Shown here: piece after piece, positions 11,669 to 22,967 of the stretch | How positions within the stretch are numbered: position 1 is the stretch's first letter | Layout: every line of letters starts with the position of its first letter | Source of the DNA: Pohlia nutans | Taxonomy: Eukaryota; Streptophyta; Bryopsida; Bryales; Mniaceae | Length of the DNA: 64,000 nt | Assembly (NCBI GenBank): GCA_022496805.1 | Contig: CM040085.1 | Coordinates: forward strand, 32,331,811-32,395,810 | Direction of reading: 5' to 3' | The notes under the pieces: generated by a model | Told to the model about the DNA's origin: nothing | Seen by the model: the letters and a program-made list of their open reading frames with translations, nothing else | The model's database searches: none | Position numbers and translations under genes: made by a program

Positions 11669-14038
11669 ATGCTGTCCTTCAAGTCGGATTCGAAATTATG
11701 GGGCGTGAACAAGATGAGCACGGTGTTAGCTCTAGCGTTTCTGCTCTTGCTGTCCCTTCAGTTTTTCACTTGGAATGGACGCCCGGCTCTCATGCCACCA
11801 AGCTTAGTGCACAATCTTCACGGAGATCTTCCGGTTCCTGAACAGAACCCAACTGGTGAGACCTTGTAAAATATAATTGATGGTTTTGGCTTGTTCTTGT
11901 TCTCATATTTAATATTTATTAAAGCAAATTGGTATTCCATCAACTCTTGGTTTTTGGGAAAAATTCACAATTCGGGGAACACAGCAAGAATTTTACCGCT
12001 GGTTGCAAGGTCCACTGCACCCAAAGCATTACAGGCACATTTGTCATGTTCTTGTTGTGGGGTTTTGTGTGATTTTCCATGAAGAGGCGTCTACAAATTA
12101 ACTTCTTTAAACTGATGGAGTGGTGATGGACTACGTAAATGGCGAGAGAAAGTAGTCCCAACCTGGTTATGGGACATAACCTATGACATAGAATTAACAT
12201 TTTTTTGAACCAAAATAGTCAAAAGTTGTGTGATGCAACACTTGCGTTGAGAGAAGTGGGAGTCAAAAAGTCAAGAAGTTATGAAAAATTAACCTTGAAT
12301 ATGTAGCCATTAATATAGTGACACGTGTGTCGTGCATTTCCCGTTTGGAGTAGGTTATGTTTGGGTAGGTAAGTAATGGAGTTGGTTATGTTTGGATTAT
12401 GAAAATTGATATTTAGGTTAGGTTTAGGTTATGTTTGGGTTTATCACCGGAATTAGCATTGAACATTGCATGTTTCAAATAGATTTGAACAGAAGGAAGT
12501 TCTCAAAACTGCTTAAAAAAAACATGAGGCCCATTCAGACTTTTGGTCCTTCAGGGGTTAAATTCATTCAGAGTGAGGCTGACCTTGTTTGAGTGAGAAT
12601 GTAATGAATAACATCGTGAATACCGGTAGGTGTTGACAAGCCTTTTCTTTTGGTGCTTCAATCTTTTGGTGCTGGACTTGAAGGATAGTTCTGTTGTTTA
12701 TCTACATTTCTTCTTCACAGGCGAAAGAACTCAGAGATTATTTGGGGATTTTTACACCACAGTTTGGGATTACCATTAGAACTGACATGTACCTATGGCA
12801 TTGGTCTTAAATGTAGGATGATCATATCCTCGGCTTTGTGCGGTATGTTTGGGTTCTGTAAACTGATGGAGTACGTTATGTTTGGGTAGTAACCTTGTGC
12901 AGATTTTGCAGTTTGCAAAACACGTTTGTAGCTCTCTTGTTCACTTGCTTGTGTGGGCTTGGCAGCTGCGGCAACGCTACCACCGAATTCTTATTTCCCC
13001 GACTCGGACTCCGACATCTGGCATTGCAAGCAACACCACGTGGACGTGGAATCGTACCAGGATTGGTTGACAGGGAACTTCACCGATGAGCAGGCGCTTT
13101 GTGCCGCCCATCGCCGCGCGAAGCGGCCCATGGCGACGGGAACACCTCGCATCGCGTTTCTGTTCCTCACGCGAGGCCCTATGCCCATGGAGCCGGTGTG
13201 GCGCCGGTTCTTCGCAGGGCACGAGGCCCAATTCTCGATCTACGTCTCCGTCACTAATCGCGAGTTCCAATACCCGCAGGAGTCGCTCTTCCACAACCGG
13301 ACCATCCCCAGAAAGCCCATGGAGGACAAGATGACAATCAATCTCCCGGAGGCCCTCCGACACTTGCTAGCCTACGCGCTTCTGGACGCGACGGTTCCGA
13401 ACGCTTGGTTCCACCTCGTCGACGAATCCATCATCCCCATCCGCGGATTCTCCTACGTGTACAGCCACGTCATGAATTCCCGCCACAGCTTCGTCGAGTC
13501 GTTCTACCCGACCTCGCCGTGGTGGCGCACCAACTGGAACACCACGGGTGACATGGCGATCCCGGATAGGTTCATGCGGAAAGGCGAGTTCTGGGTGACG
13601 CTCCACCGGCGCCACGCTGGCATGGTCGCGGGCGACAACTACGTCTTCCCCAGGTTCAAGCACCACTGGTTCCGCTATGGCCTGCCCTGTGAGATTTACA
13701 TTCCCACCCTCATGGCCTTTGTGGAACCCCAAGGGATTGCCAACCATTCCCTTGTTTATGTCAACTGGGTGAATCATACCGAGGGTTCCACCTCGCCACT
13801 GGAACTCAATACTACCAATTTGACTCCCAGTGGGATTCGGGCCATTCAAAACCTCACATCCAATGCGTATGGGTTTTATCACTTTGACAAGCGATGGAAT
13901 GACACGACAGAGAGCACTTGTGTGTATAATGGGGTTCCCAACTCGCCGTGTTTTCTCTTTGCCAGGAAGGTCTTGGGTAAGGACTCGGTTGTGAAAAAGC
14001 TCCTGAATTTGTCTGCAGTTTTAGGGTATGACCGGTAG
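11669..14038 (+). CDS. GT14 (core-2/I-branching type) glycosyltransferase, copy 2
   Basis: Exons 11669-11855 and 12966-14038 join in phase 1 (GTGAGA donor, GGCAG acceptor) to give about 419 aa. The product is a predicted Golgi type II membrane protein: hydrophobic segment near residues 18-34, then a lumenal Branch-like domain with FLFLTRGPMPMEPVW, VDESIIPIRGFSYVYSH, GEFWVTLHRRHAG, CEIYIPTLM and many N-glycosylation sequons. The DES and CE motifs expected in the plant family are kept, so this looks like the more conventional of the two copies. Unlike copy 1 its intron is 1,110 nt because of an internal insertion. The start ATG lies two codons after an in-frame GTG and matches the copy 1 start. 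Substrate unknown. Confidence 0.9.
12108..12872. mobile_element. Insertion in the intron of GT14 copy 2, 14-bp direct repeat
   Basis: The intron of copy 2 carries about 737 extra bases (12122-12858) relative to copy 1. They are flanked by TAAACTGATGGAGT at 12108-12121 and 12859-12872, as expected of a target duplication. A 14-bp length suggests target-primed retrotransposition, but I see no A-rich tail and no frame, so a local duplication is also possible. Inside it, about 12440-12561 is the right part of a TTAA-type MITE ending in GGTCCTTCAGGGG-TTAA without a visible left end. Confidence 0.45.
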
Positions 14039-14777
14039 CGTGCGCTCCTCAGAGGGAGGCTTCTAAATTCTTTTGTGGGCTGCACATTTATTTTGAGGTT
14101 TTTGAAATTCCATAGGGTGGCTCAAAAATTAAACCTTGGTCTCTAGACTCCTATTCTAGAAAATACGATCTGTAGAAGTAGTATAGAGAGATTCCACTGA
14201 AAGTTGGAGGCTTCAGTTGAGATGGAAGAAAGTACAACACATAATTAGGTCTTGTTATATACATTATCCTCCTATTTAGAAGTTTCACCTGTCCACGGCA
14301 AGTGTTTATACCCTGTAGTGGGTGCTTGTTATATTCAATTGTAGAAGTAGTCACATGTAATGTATTTGTTTAGAGTTGAAGCAAACTGTTATCTAATGTA
14401 GTCACTAGTTAAAATAGCGATATGTGTGCTACATGTTATTGTATTTTATTATTACAAAGCAAATAAGGTTGTGCCACGTACAGTTAAAGAAGTAGAGATG
14501 GTTGTGTACTATAATTAAATATGCTCCAATTTTGTAAACGGGTTTGTCAATTTTTTTGGTGATAGTATAGTAACTCATTTGAAATTTTAGCAATGTTTAC
14601 TAAGACTTATTAATGCTCATAATGTTCTAGATGATTTCATGCATGAATTTGGAATTTGATTTACATACCAAGTAAATTACAGAGGATCATGGCCTAACAG
14701 TTTGTGATGCTTGTGACATATGTTACATTGATAAAGTGGATATTCATGAGTGGTTTACACTATGACCATCAGTTGGT

Positions 14778-15100
14778 TGATGGCCCATTCACACCAAGAA
14801 GCTTCAGCTCTTGCGTTGCGTTCCTGGAATATTGAAAGGTAAATTTCTAAAATGATATACAATTTTTTGCAGTGCCAGAGCCTTGTCTCTTCCTACTTTT
14901 GGCCAACGCATGTGCGTTGGTGGAGCGCAAATTTCTTCCGGCACCCAAAATGCATTGGATCGGCTTTTTCCATGTGTCAGGTTAAATAAATAAATTGTAT
15001 AGGAACCAAAAACACTGTAGCTACCAAAAACTTACTTGACAAACGTAAGTTAATTACATAATTACCATACTCGCATTGGGTGACTAGTGTGAATGGCCAT
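14778..15100. mobile_element. MITE with TGGCCCATTCACAC / GTGTGAATGGCCA ends
   Basis: TGGCCCATTCACAC (14781-14794) and GTGTGAATGGCCAT (about 15087-15100) are inverted ends around a 320-bp non-coding body. A related half-element lies near 22259-22345, sharing GCCCATTCACA, AGAAGCT and ATATACAATTT blocks. Target duplication not seen. Confidence 0.5.
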
Positions 15101-15738
15101 GAACAAACCTTAGGCAAATTTGCTTAAAATTGACTGAGAGAACAATGTAAAAGTCCATTCAAATTTGAGTGGTGATTACATCGGAATGTGTATATCGAAT
15201 GTTGGGCTAAATAGGGACCCTATGTTGCAATTTTTCTTCATGACGAGCTAGCACCATTCATAAGTATTTCATAAATAAGCTACTATTATTCACGTTTTAA
15301 CGTTTCACAACTGCTCTTGCTACAACCGATTGGCATGATCGAGTGAGAGCCTGCCATCTTTTGAAATGCTCTAATCTGACTACAACATAATTATATTATG
15401 CATAATTTCATATGATGAACTTATTTCTATTGTAAGAACCCACAAGCAGGGAATTAAGGTAGAGAATGCGTACTAAATCATACCATTAGGGTCCTGATTC
15501 TGTCTCTTCACCTGTTTGTCTCTGACAGCAACTCATCTAGTATTCATACACTTGGTTGGACTTAATACTGGTCTACAACATCCCACTTTGAAATATATTG
15601 CACAAGACTAATGTACATACCGGAAAGTATTCTACATTACATTCTATAATAGTAGCATTCTACACCCCTTACTGCTTGGTTTGATTTTCAGAAATCCCTT
15701 TCATTTTCTCCATTTCTGCATGGCCTCCATTTCTTCAT
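15101..15738. other. Intergenic DNA, no gene seen
   Basis: No open frame or repeat that I can support; ordinary AT-rich sequence between a MITE and the CCATGGCC repeat. Confidence 0.5.
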
Positions 15739-15935
15739 TCTACACCTTGTCTACATGGCCATGGCCTCCATGCCCTCCATGGCGTATGTAGTACGGGGTC
15801 TCCAAGGCCATGGAGGCCATGAAGACCCCTTAATACAGTACTCCATGGCCATGGCCTACATGGCCTCCATGGCCTCCATGGCCTTGGAGACCCCTTACCT
15901 CCATGGCCTCCATGGTCTCCATGGCCTCCATTTCT
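15739..15935. repeat. CCATGGCC / CTCCATGG tandem repeat
   Basis: Degenerate short tandem repeat built on CCATGGCCTCCATGG. The 91-residue frame crossing it (Met-Ala-Ser/His-Gly-Leu repeats) is a by-product of the repeat and not a gene. Confidence 0.75.
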
Positions 15936-16053
15936 TCATTAGCCTCCATTTCTTCATTAGCCTTCTTTCATTTTCTCCATTTCTGCATGGCCTCCATTTC
16001 TCCATTCTACACCCTTACTGCTTGGTTTGATTAACGGCTCCATGCTTGACATT

Positions 16054-17330
16054 TCATGCCTCCATTTCTTCATTAGCACTGATCAAGGGTTGATCAGCAG
16101 ACTCAATAACTGTCGGATGTCCAAGAAATATGGACGTGATTCTTAGTGACAAAAAACCATCCAACTGAAGGAGTAAACATAGGACTGCACTGATGATTTG
16201 AATACCATTTCCAAAGTCCACTGACTTTAAGAGCACAGAATGATCCGGAACTGGATTTTGATTTTTGATTTTTTGTAGGTATATACTCTGACCCTTACCA
16301 CCACTAGTACAAAGTATTCACAAAGGAGATAACAAAAATTATTTACTCTAGTTCACAAAAATTCTTTACAAAACTTATTTACTGGTGACAAGGAAGAAGT
16401 AAGGAAGAACACAATCTCACCTTCAGCGATGTCCTTGATCGATTCCCCCATTTCCACTCCACCATTCGGAACGCCGCTGTTTGATGGTAAACCGCCGGGA
16501 TGGCCTGTCCCTGCAAGCAAACAATGAATGTGCTGCTTCATGGTGAGCCTGGAGATCCACTCTAGACTGCACTGATGATTTGAATACCATTTCCAAAGTC
16601 CACTGACTTTAAGAGCACAGAATGATCCGGAACTGGATTTTGATTTTTGATTTTTTGTAGTTATATACTCTGACCCTTACCACCACTAGTACAAAGTATT
16701 CACAAAGGAGATAACAAAAATTATTTAGGCCTACTCTAGTTCACAAAAGTTCTAGTTCACAAAAGTTCTAGTTCACAAAAGTTCTAGTTCACAAAGGTTC
16801 TAGTTCACAAAAGTTCTAGTTCACAAAAGTTCTAGTTCACAAAAGTTCTAGTTCACAAAAATTCTTTACAAAACTTATTTACTGGTGACAAGGAAGAAGT
16901 AAGAAAGAACACAGTCTCACCTTCAGCGATGTCCTTGATCGATTCCCCCATTTCCACTCCACCATTCGGAATGCCGCTGTTTGATGGTAAATCGCCGGGA
17001 TGGCCTGTCCCTGCAAGCAAACAATGAATGCGCTGCTTCATGGTAAGCCTGGAGATCCACTCTAGTCAAAATTAATTTGGCTGGCATGGGAGATAAACTA
17101 TAGATGAATTCTTATTATAGTAGACGCAATTGCGAAACTGATGCGACAAGCTTACCCTCAGCAGGGGCATGATCATTGCCGCCCCTGTTCTCCACATCAG
17201 TTCCATGGTCGGCGATGGCCCTCATGAGCCAGACACAGGAGACACCGAGTACATACAGGAGGACTGCAACAATGAGACCCTCGCCAACACCGATCGCCAG
17301 CTGTATGCTCAAGGTAGAGGCAGTTTCCAT
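16054..17330 (-). CDS. Gene X, copy 1: small two-helix membrane protein, unknown function
   Basis: Not recognised. Exons on the minus strand: exon 1 17330-17156 (ATG at 17330), exon 2 17010-16921, a second exon 2 16510-16421, and last exon 16220-16054. All internal junctions have GT/AG and phase 1, so reading stays open through either or both exon 2 copies. Exon 1 encodes a hydrophobic helix (IGVGEGLIVAVLLYVLGV) followed by an acidic/Asn segment; exon 2 encodes 30 hydrophilic residues (HPGDLPSNSGIPNGGVEMG); the last exon encodes a second hydrophobic stretch (IQIISAVLCLLL) and an acidic tail ending EEMEA. The exon 2 duplication came with its flanks, including a broken piece of the last exon at about 16565-16625. 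A TATA-like box lies 150 bp upstream. A second, damaged copy lies at 27236-27645. Confidence 0.5.
16182..17053. repeat. Tandem duplication of the exon 2 block in gene X
   Basis: About 380 bp starting with GACTGCACTGATGATTTG occurs twice (from about 16184 and 16566). It contains the start of the last exon, intron sequence and exon 2. The second unit is expanded by a 16-bp minisatellite, TTCTAGTTCACAAAAG, repeated about eight times at 16735-16860. Confidence 0.8.
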
Positions 17331-17344
17331 CGCTCCAAAATCTA

Positions 17345-17672
17345 CCACAAAGCAGCTCGATCGGGATCTGCACGATTACTTACCACACGGACACAGAGTA
17401 AGGATATATGTCGACAGAATCACAGCGAAATAATTTACATAAATATCTGCACTAGTCAGGACGTCGTGGATCCTGCGATTTTATATATATTCGACACAAG
17501 TACACGACAACACGAACCAACATAATTGTCATGCAGTTGAAACACATGAATCAGAGCTACTTTAAGAATGGGATGAAACACAGCAGCTACATACTCTTAG
17601 CTAGATAGTCAGTCAAGAGGCAGCAGGAGTTCGTGAAAACTGGACGGGTAGAAGCTTGCGGGGATCCAAGCA
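17345..17672 (-). repeat. 5' flank of gene X, duplicated at 40978-41458
   Basis: This stretch upstream of gene X matches 40966-41458 nearly base for base (for example GACAGAATCACAGCGAAATA and AGTTCGTGAAAACTGGACGG). The 16921-17345 part matches 27236-27670. Together they show a second gene X copy later split by the retrotransposon at 27694-40965. Confidence 0.85.
17478..17490 (-). promoter_or_regulatory. TATA-like box upstream of gene X copy 1
   Basis: On the minus strand the sequence reads ATATATATAAAATCG about 150 bp before the ATG at 17330. In copy 2 the same place (about 41075-41085) reads CGATTTTCGATAC on the plus strand and lacks the TATATATA run. The difference could be promoter loss in copy 2 or repeat expansion in copy 1. 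Confidence 0.45.
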
Positions 17673-18688
17673 GACTGCAAGCTTTATACCGGACACATGG
17701 CGATGCGACGAAGGCGCCGGACGGGTACACTGAGGAACCTACGGCCGGGCAGCGTCGCAGCGTCGTGGAAGTTCCCTGGACGCCAGGTCGACAGGGGAGG
17801 CTACGGACGCTTGGTAGAGCGCAGCCTTTTTTTTACTGGAGAAAATTCGCCTAATTCTTACCTGCCCAACCTGCTGGCGAATTTAGGGTATTGAGAATCC
17901 GGGTATAAAGCGGGCATAGGTGCCTCAAGTGAAGGACAGCCGGGTATGGGGAGGCCAGCTGAACGAGGCCAGTAATGATGGAGTAGTCGTTGTGGCCGTC
18001 AGTTGATTTACATCCATCGCCGCCACCCCAAAGCTCCATCACCACCTGTCGCCACTGTCTCCCACGATCTGCAGGGTGCGCCAACATTTCCTTGTCATAA
18101 AAAATTTGTGGGAGCCTGTAAATACAGGCAGTGCCAGAGTCACAGGAAATTCAGTCGCCATGTTTAGTCTCTCCCCCGCACTGTGCGCAGCCTGCACTCT
18201 TCAGCGCGCAACGGTTTTCATCGTGCATTCGCCATAGGGTTCGTGTCTTCATGAGTTCGTCCACTACTCCGCTTCGTGCCTTCGTCCACTTCGTGTGCGC
18301 CGCTGCGCTGTGGCGTGCGGGAGTGCGGCTGTGCAGGGCTGTGTGCCGCTGTGTTTAGACAGGAAGTTTGTAATTTTGTATCGCCATCAGTGGCGCTCAA
18401 GTGTTTTGCAGGCTTTCTTTGTTTTTGGGGTGTGTTGCAGGCGCTCAGGCGCTGTAGAAGTCAGGGGTTCATCGTGATAGAGGCGGACTGGCTGAGTTCG
18501 ATGGACGGATGGAGGAATCAAGGCATTTGGGTTTAGGACTTAAATTGGCCGCTTCAGGGAGCATTTCCACATCTCTCACTGTCTATGCTCTTGTTCTTGC
18601 TCTTGATGTCTTGCTCTTGTTTGCTTTGCTTGTTTGTTGGCTTTGCTTCGTTCATGGAATCATGGCTCTTCGTCTGTGGTAATGTAGT

Positions 18689-18860
18689 AGTGCCAACATA
18701 GTTTTTTTAGTACTGTGTCAACATAGTTTTTTGAGTAGTGTCAACATAGTTTTTTTGTGGCGGAAGCGCTGTCAACATAGTTTTTTGAGTACTGTATTGT
18801 TTTCCTCTGTGAATTAGGCTTGGAGTTTAGGGGTTTGTGGCGGAAGCGCTATCAATTTTT
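18689..18860 (+). repeat. Subterminal direct repeats in the hAT element
   Basis: The motif CAACATAGTTTTTTGAGTA occurs about four times with small changes, and GTGGCGGAAGCGCT occurs twice (about 18755 and 18838). Repeated short motifs near the ends are common in hAT elements and bind transposase in known cases; that role is inferred here. Confidence 0.55.
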
Positions 18861-18920
18861 TTTATGAGTATTGAATTCTTGTTCTGAGGTGGGATTCATT
18901 GAACTTTGGTTGCTGTGTTC

Positions 18921-21401
18921 ATGGCGCCTGTTAGAGATTCGAAGATCCAGGCACCCTTGCGTAGATTTCTCTACAAGGGCCGCCTCAAATCAGCCAGCCA
19001 ATTGATTCATGATCAAGTTGACAACGAGTTGGCGTTGGTTTTGCCAAATCAAGTGAAGCTAGAGCCTGAGAGTTGGGAGACGGAGCTGGGATCGTTGTCC
19101 ATGGAGCCTGACTGTGAAGTGCTGGAGGCTAGATCCACTCCAGTGAAGCCAAGGGTCCCTGACTGCATCGTGGTGGGGGAAGTCATTGCCACAGAGGTGG
19201 CTGAATCAAGAAAAAGAAGAAAAAACTATGACAGTAACCGTCATTTCTAAGACTCGTGGGCAGCTAAGCTTCCCTGGGCAGAGGCAGTAGTGGGAGTGGA
19301 TGGCTCAATCACACAAGTGAGATGCAAGGTGTGCTCTGATGTGGAGGGTCGTGAGAAGCTGTTGGTGCCAAAAATCGATTCTCTGTACAAGCATGCAGGG
19401 AGAAGAAGAGCGCTGGCAGATATGGGAAAGGTACGCCGTGGTGAGTACTACTACTTGGGCACTAACCAGCATGTGAAAAATGAACGGGTTTTCTTTGCCA
19501 AGGGTGGGCAGACTATGATCACAAAGGTGCTGGCGGGTGTGACCAAGGAGAGGAGGAGAAAAGTAGTGCAAATGCGCAGCTGCTTCTATGTCCTACAGCA
19601 GGGTCGGCCCATGGCAGACTACAATGCCATGCAGGACTTGCTCATCCACTTGATGGTTCCGGAATTGCCCAAGAAGCATTGGGGCCAGAATGCCGGGTGG
19701 GAGTTTGCCCAAGCCATGTCGCAAGTGTGCCATGACCGTTTGAAGCGTGGAGTTTCGGAGGCCAATTTCATCTCTACAAGTGCAGATGAGGTGACGTCAG
19801 TCGATAATCAGCAGTGGCTTTCATTGCATGTCTACTATTCCGTCAATTTTGCACGTGAGTCCCACATGATATGCATTCGTCGTGTCGATGTTGATGCGAA
19901 TGCGCATAACTTGTGTGAGATTATCACAAGCGAATTGAAGCGCCATGGAGGTTTGACTGATGAGGAATTGGCCGAGAAGCTAATCTGCTTCGGGACAGAT
20001 GGGGCAGCAGTATTCCAGGGCTCACGAAGTGGGGTGATTCAGCGCTTGACTGCTGATCACGCTCCTTTTGTCATTGGTGTGCATGACTTTGCCCACCGAA
20101 CCAATTTGGCAGTTGAAGCACTATCGGGCCTTCCATTTGTGCAGAAGTGTGAGAGTTTGTGCAAAAGCTTGCACGGGTACTTTGCAGCCTCCCCAAAGCG
20201 CCATCTAGAGTTCACTAAACTTGCTGAAGTTGTGGAGACAGAGGGACTCAAGATTTTGAGACAAGTCCAGACCAGATGGATCTCTCTCCTTGAGCCCTTG
20301 AAGCGGATTTGTGGCGAGTACAAGACATTGATTGTCAAGTTCGCCGAGGACGCTCCCAAGGAAAGTGCAGCTAAGAAAAACCTTGCCCTTCTCCTTGATG
20401 TGACAACTCTGTTTTCCTTGCCTTGCATCTTGCCTTTGTTAGAGTCTATCAACTCATTGATAAAGTTTGCACAATTGGGTAATGTGTTCATTTCTGATTT
20501 TATAGCCGCCATTATGATATGTCAAGGGGAATTATACGAGATGTATTGTGATTCTTCATCCTCGTTTCAGCCCAGGCACTTTCAGTTGTTCCATGATGTG
20601 GTTACTAACCACTCCCACACCATCTCACACGAGTGGGTGACGGATTTGAACAATGGCGCTGAATCTCTTGGGTTTAGGATCAATGGGCACACGTATCCTG
20701 CCCATATGGTGGACAGCCTTTCAAGGCAGCAAGTTTCTGTGAGTTGGGAGGATCTGGTCACTGTGGTCGCATCAATTAAGGGCCAGTGTGCAGCGGCAGC
20801 AGAGATGCTGATCTCGTAGCTGGACAAACGATTTCCGCATTGTAATATCATGGAGGCCTTGGGAGTCGTGTTCCCAGAGTACTAGTTGCAGGATAATTGT
20901 GACGACTTGTTTGTCATACATCTGCAGGTGATCAAAGAGTGGTTCTGCCAAACTAAAAGCATGAGTGGCAGTGACAAGGACCAGGAAGGAAAGCAAATCA
21001 AAGCACCTTTGGATTGGCATTTGCTAAGCATGCAGCAATGCCTATTCAAATTGACCATGCGCTCACATGCAAAGAAAGCCATGGATTTGCCTCACGATGT
21101 GAACCCTGTCACAAAGTTGTGGCAGAAATTGGGATGCAACGCACTTTTGTTGAACAAGCTAAGTGAATTCATGAAGCTTGCTCAAATTGCGGTGACAGCC
21201 ATTCTGGGGTCTTGTGAGGATGAGAGAACATTCTCTACCTTGTCCTTTGTGAAGAACAAGGTTAGAAACCGGCTCCAGGAGAATTTGGACACATGCATCA
21301 GGATGTTCTCACAAAGCTGGTACACACTTGAATCTTTCCCTTACAATGTTGCCTTTGATCATTGGAGGGAAGCGAAGGAGAGGCATGGTGCTCAATTGTG
21401 A
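18921..21401 (+). pseudogene. hAT transposase, one frame with three in-frame stops
   Basis: One reading frame runs from ATG 18921 to 21401, interrupted only by TAA (19248-19250), TAG (20817-20819) and TAG (20883-20885); there is no frameshift. The N-terminal part has a BED-like zinc-binding region (RCKVCSDVEGREKLLVPK, then DSLYKHAGRR). The middle matches the catalytic core of the plant hAT group often labelled uncharacterised (KHWGQNAGWEFAQAM, FGTDGAAVFQGSRSGV, HRTNLAVEAL, SPKRHLEFTKLAEVVE, TRWISLLEPLKR). The C-terminal segment, GSCEDERTFSTLSFVKNKVR, is the hAT dimerisation motif. At least two stops fit C-to-T change of Gln codons. The protein is probably inactive, but the ends are intact, so the element could move if transposase is supplied from elsewhere. 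Confidence 0.88.
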
Positions 21402-21498
21402 GCTCTTCTGTCTCCATAACGTCCGCAAGTTTGTGCTTGTGGTTTTCATGAGTCTTTCTCATGTTTGAATGATACTAACTTGGTTGGGGTGGGTGGGA

Positions 21499-21546
21499 TT
21501 AGACGCTGCAGTGGGCAGTTTTGGGGTTCAATTCCCCCGTCTAATG
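21499..21546 (+). other. Short tRNA-like hairpin with B-box, inside the hAT element
   Basis: ATTAGACG and CGTCTAAT form an 8-bp outer stem that encloses GGGGTTCAATTCCCC, a perfect T-arm-like stem-loop containing the B-box GGTTCAATTCC (21525-21535). At 48 nt it is too short for a tRNA and lacks a D-arm and anticodon arm. It may be a decayed tRNA-derived sequence; it is not called as a tRNA gene. Confidence 0.35.
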
Positions 21547-21946
21547 CAATTCAAATGATGTTATTGTTTGTTGTGTAAGTTCTCTTGTTTTTGTGTATCT
21601 CCATGGTTTTTGGTGGGTTTTGTATGCGTGTGTGCGTGTTTATTGATTTTATTGGTCAAAGTGAAGTGTAGCCAAAACTGCCTCAAAGAATGCAAACATG
21701 TAGCCTGAATTTAAGACATTGGAGTGAAGAACTCGCCATCAGAATTGCAACATAGTAATTCATAACCCGCCATTTAAAACTTTCATGCAAAAACATTGGA
21801 GGCCACTTCTTCAGGCTCAACTTCACGAAAAAGCCAAAAAAAAAGTCATCACAGTGAAAGTAGTGCCACAGTGGCTGTGTTCAGTGGGAAAGGGCCGCGT
21901 TTCGCTCTCCTCTACTAATTTTTAAAAAAAAAAGGCTGGTAGAGCG

Positions 21947-22967
21947 CCATTAAATAATACCCCCGGAATATACCAGCTGGGCCAGGTCGACTGCCAGCGT
22001 GTCCCATTCACCTTCGGGCCAGGTCCTACCTGTGTTACGGCTGTGGTACTTGTGTTTGTCTACTGTATTTATGAATTATAGATTAACGTTTTCAGGATCT
22101 AGGAGTAATTTCAGGGCTGCACTTTGGTTTTGTGGGAGTAATTTCAGGGTTGTACTTTGATTTTGTGGGAGTAATTTCAGGGCTGCACTTTGGTTTTGTG
22201 GGCCTCATGCCAGGGAGGTGGGCCTGTCTCCTGAAACGGCCTCATAACATTCAGTACAGTAGCCTTCATGCCCATTCACAACAAGAAGCTCCAGCACTAG
22301 CCTTGCGTTGTAACGTAAATTTTGAAAATAATATACAATTTCCAAAGATTTTGACATTTATTTTTTAAAAAAAAATTTGTCAACCCTACCGTCTAGGCGT
22401 CAACCGAGTTGTGGAAGTGGCAAGTAGGTTTTGGGAAATAATTTCCATATATTTGAAAAACTTAGTAGTGTTTTTTCACTTTGTAGATTTATATTCATTT
22501 CTTAAAACTGAGTATATTGGAAAATTTAATGAAATATTTTTATTTGCATGCATGTAGAACACAAGGAGATCCTTTGAGATTCCCCTACAGGACGAAGGGA
22601 AATTCAGGCAAATTCCCTTTTAGGAATGGAGCTTGAAATGGATCATTCTCAAATTTTCCCACCAAACTGTTAACAGAAGATTGAATTTCCCTGATTCTTC
22701 AATTCCCTTAGCAAATCCCATATGCATCAAAAGTCCCTTATACACTATGAGAGAACTACAGGTCTATTTTTTTTCCAGATGGCCACATTCCCTCACAAGT
22801 GTAATTTGAAGAGGGAAATCACAGGGAAAACCAAACTATTATCCATATAGGACACCCACATAATCTCCTTGTGGAAGAATTTGACTCAGAGGAAGGCCAA
22901 CTTTAATTTCCCATCTATCTTCAGTGAGTCCTCACATGCATTGCCAGGATGTCGACCAACACATGAA
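21947..22967. other. Intergenic DNA; 33-bp tandem repeat at 22101-22203
   Basis: GGAGTAATTTCAGGG followed by an 18-base partner is repeated three times (unit 33 bp). The rest is non-coding, with part of the TGGCCCATTCACAC-type MITE near 22259-22345 and a run of AATTCCC/GGGAATT-rich sequence at 22590-22760. No gene seen. Confidence 0.6.

Larger units (their letters stand above)
9545..14478 (+). repeat. Tandem duplication, unit 2 (GT14 gene block)
   Basis: This is the second copy of the 6390-9183 block. It begins at TGCATGCTAGATTTCTAAC and ends at CAAATAAGGTTGTGCCAC. Relative to unit 1 it contains a foldback element upstream of the gene (about 9590-11060, itself carrying MITE M3) and an extra ~740-bp stretch in the intron (12122-12858). 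Coding parts align without frame breaks. Confidence 0.8.
17822..21938 (+). mobile_element. hAT transposon, full length, 8-bp target duplication
   Basis: GTAGAGCG occurs at 17814-17821 and again at 21939-21946. Immediately inside, the ends are CAGCCTTTTTTTT and AAAAAAAAAAGGCTG, inverted copies of each other. An 8-bp duplication and CAG-type ends are what the hAT superfamily makes. The element is 4,117 bp and contains a transposase frame (18921-21401) with a C-terminal hAT dimerisation region. Short direct repeats (TCAACATAGTTTTTTGAGTA-like, 18689-18800) sit between the left end and the gene and could be subterminal transposase-binding sites. Confidence 0.9.

Noticed and set aside
15755..16030. 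91-residue frame with Met-Ala-Ser and His-Gly-Leu repeats
   Set aside because: It is produced by the CCATGGCC tandem repeat.
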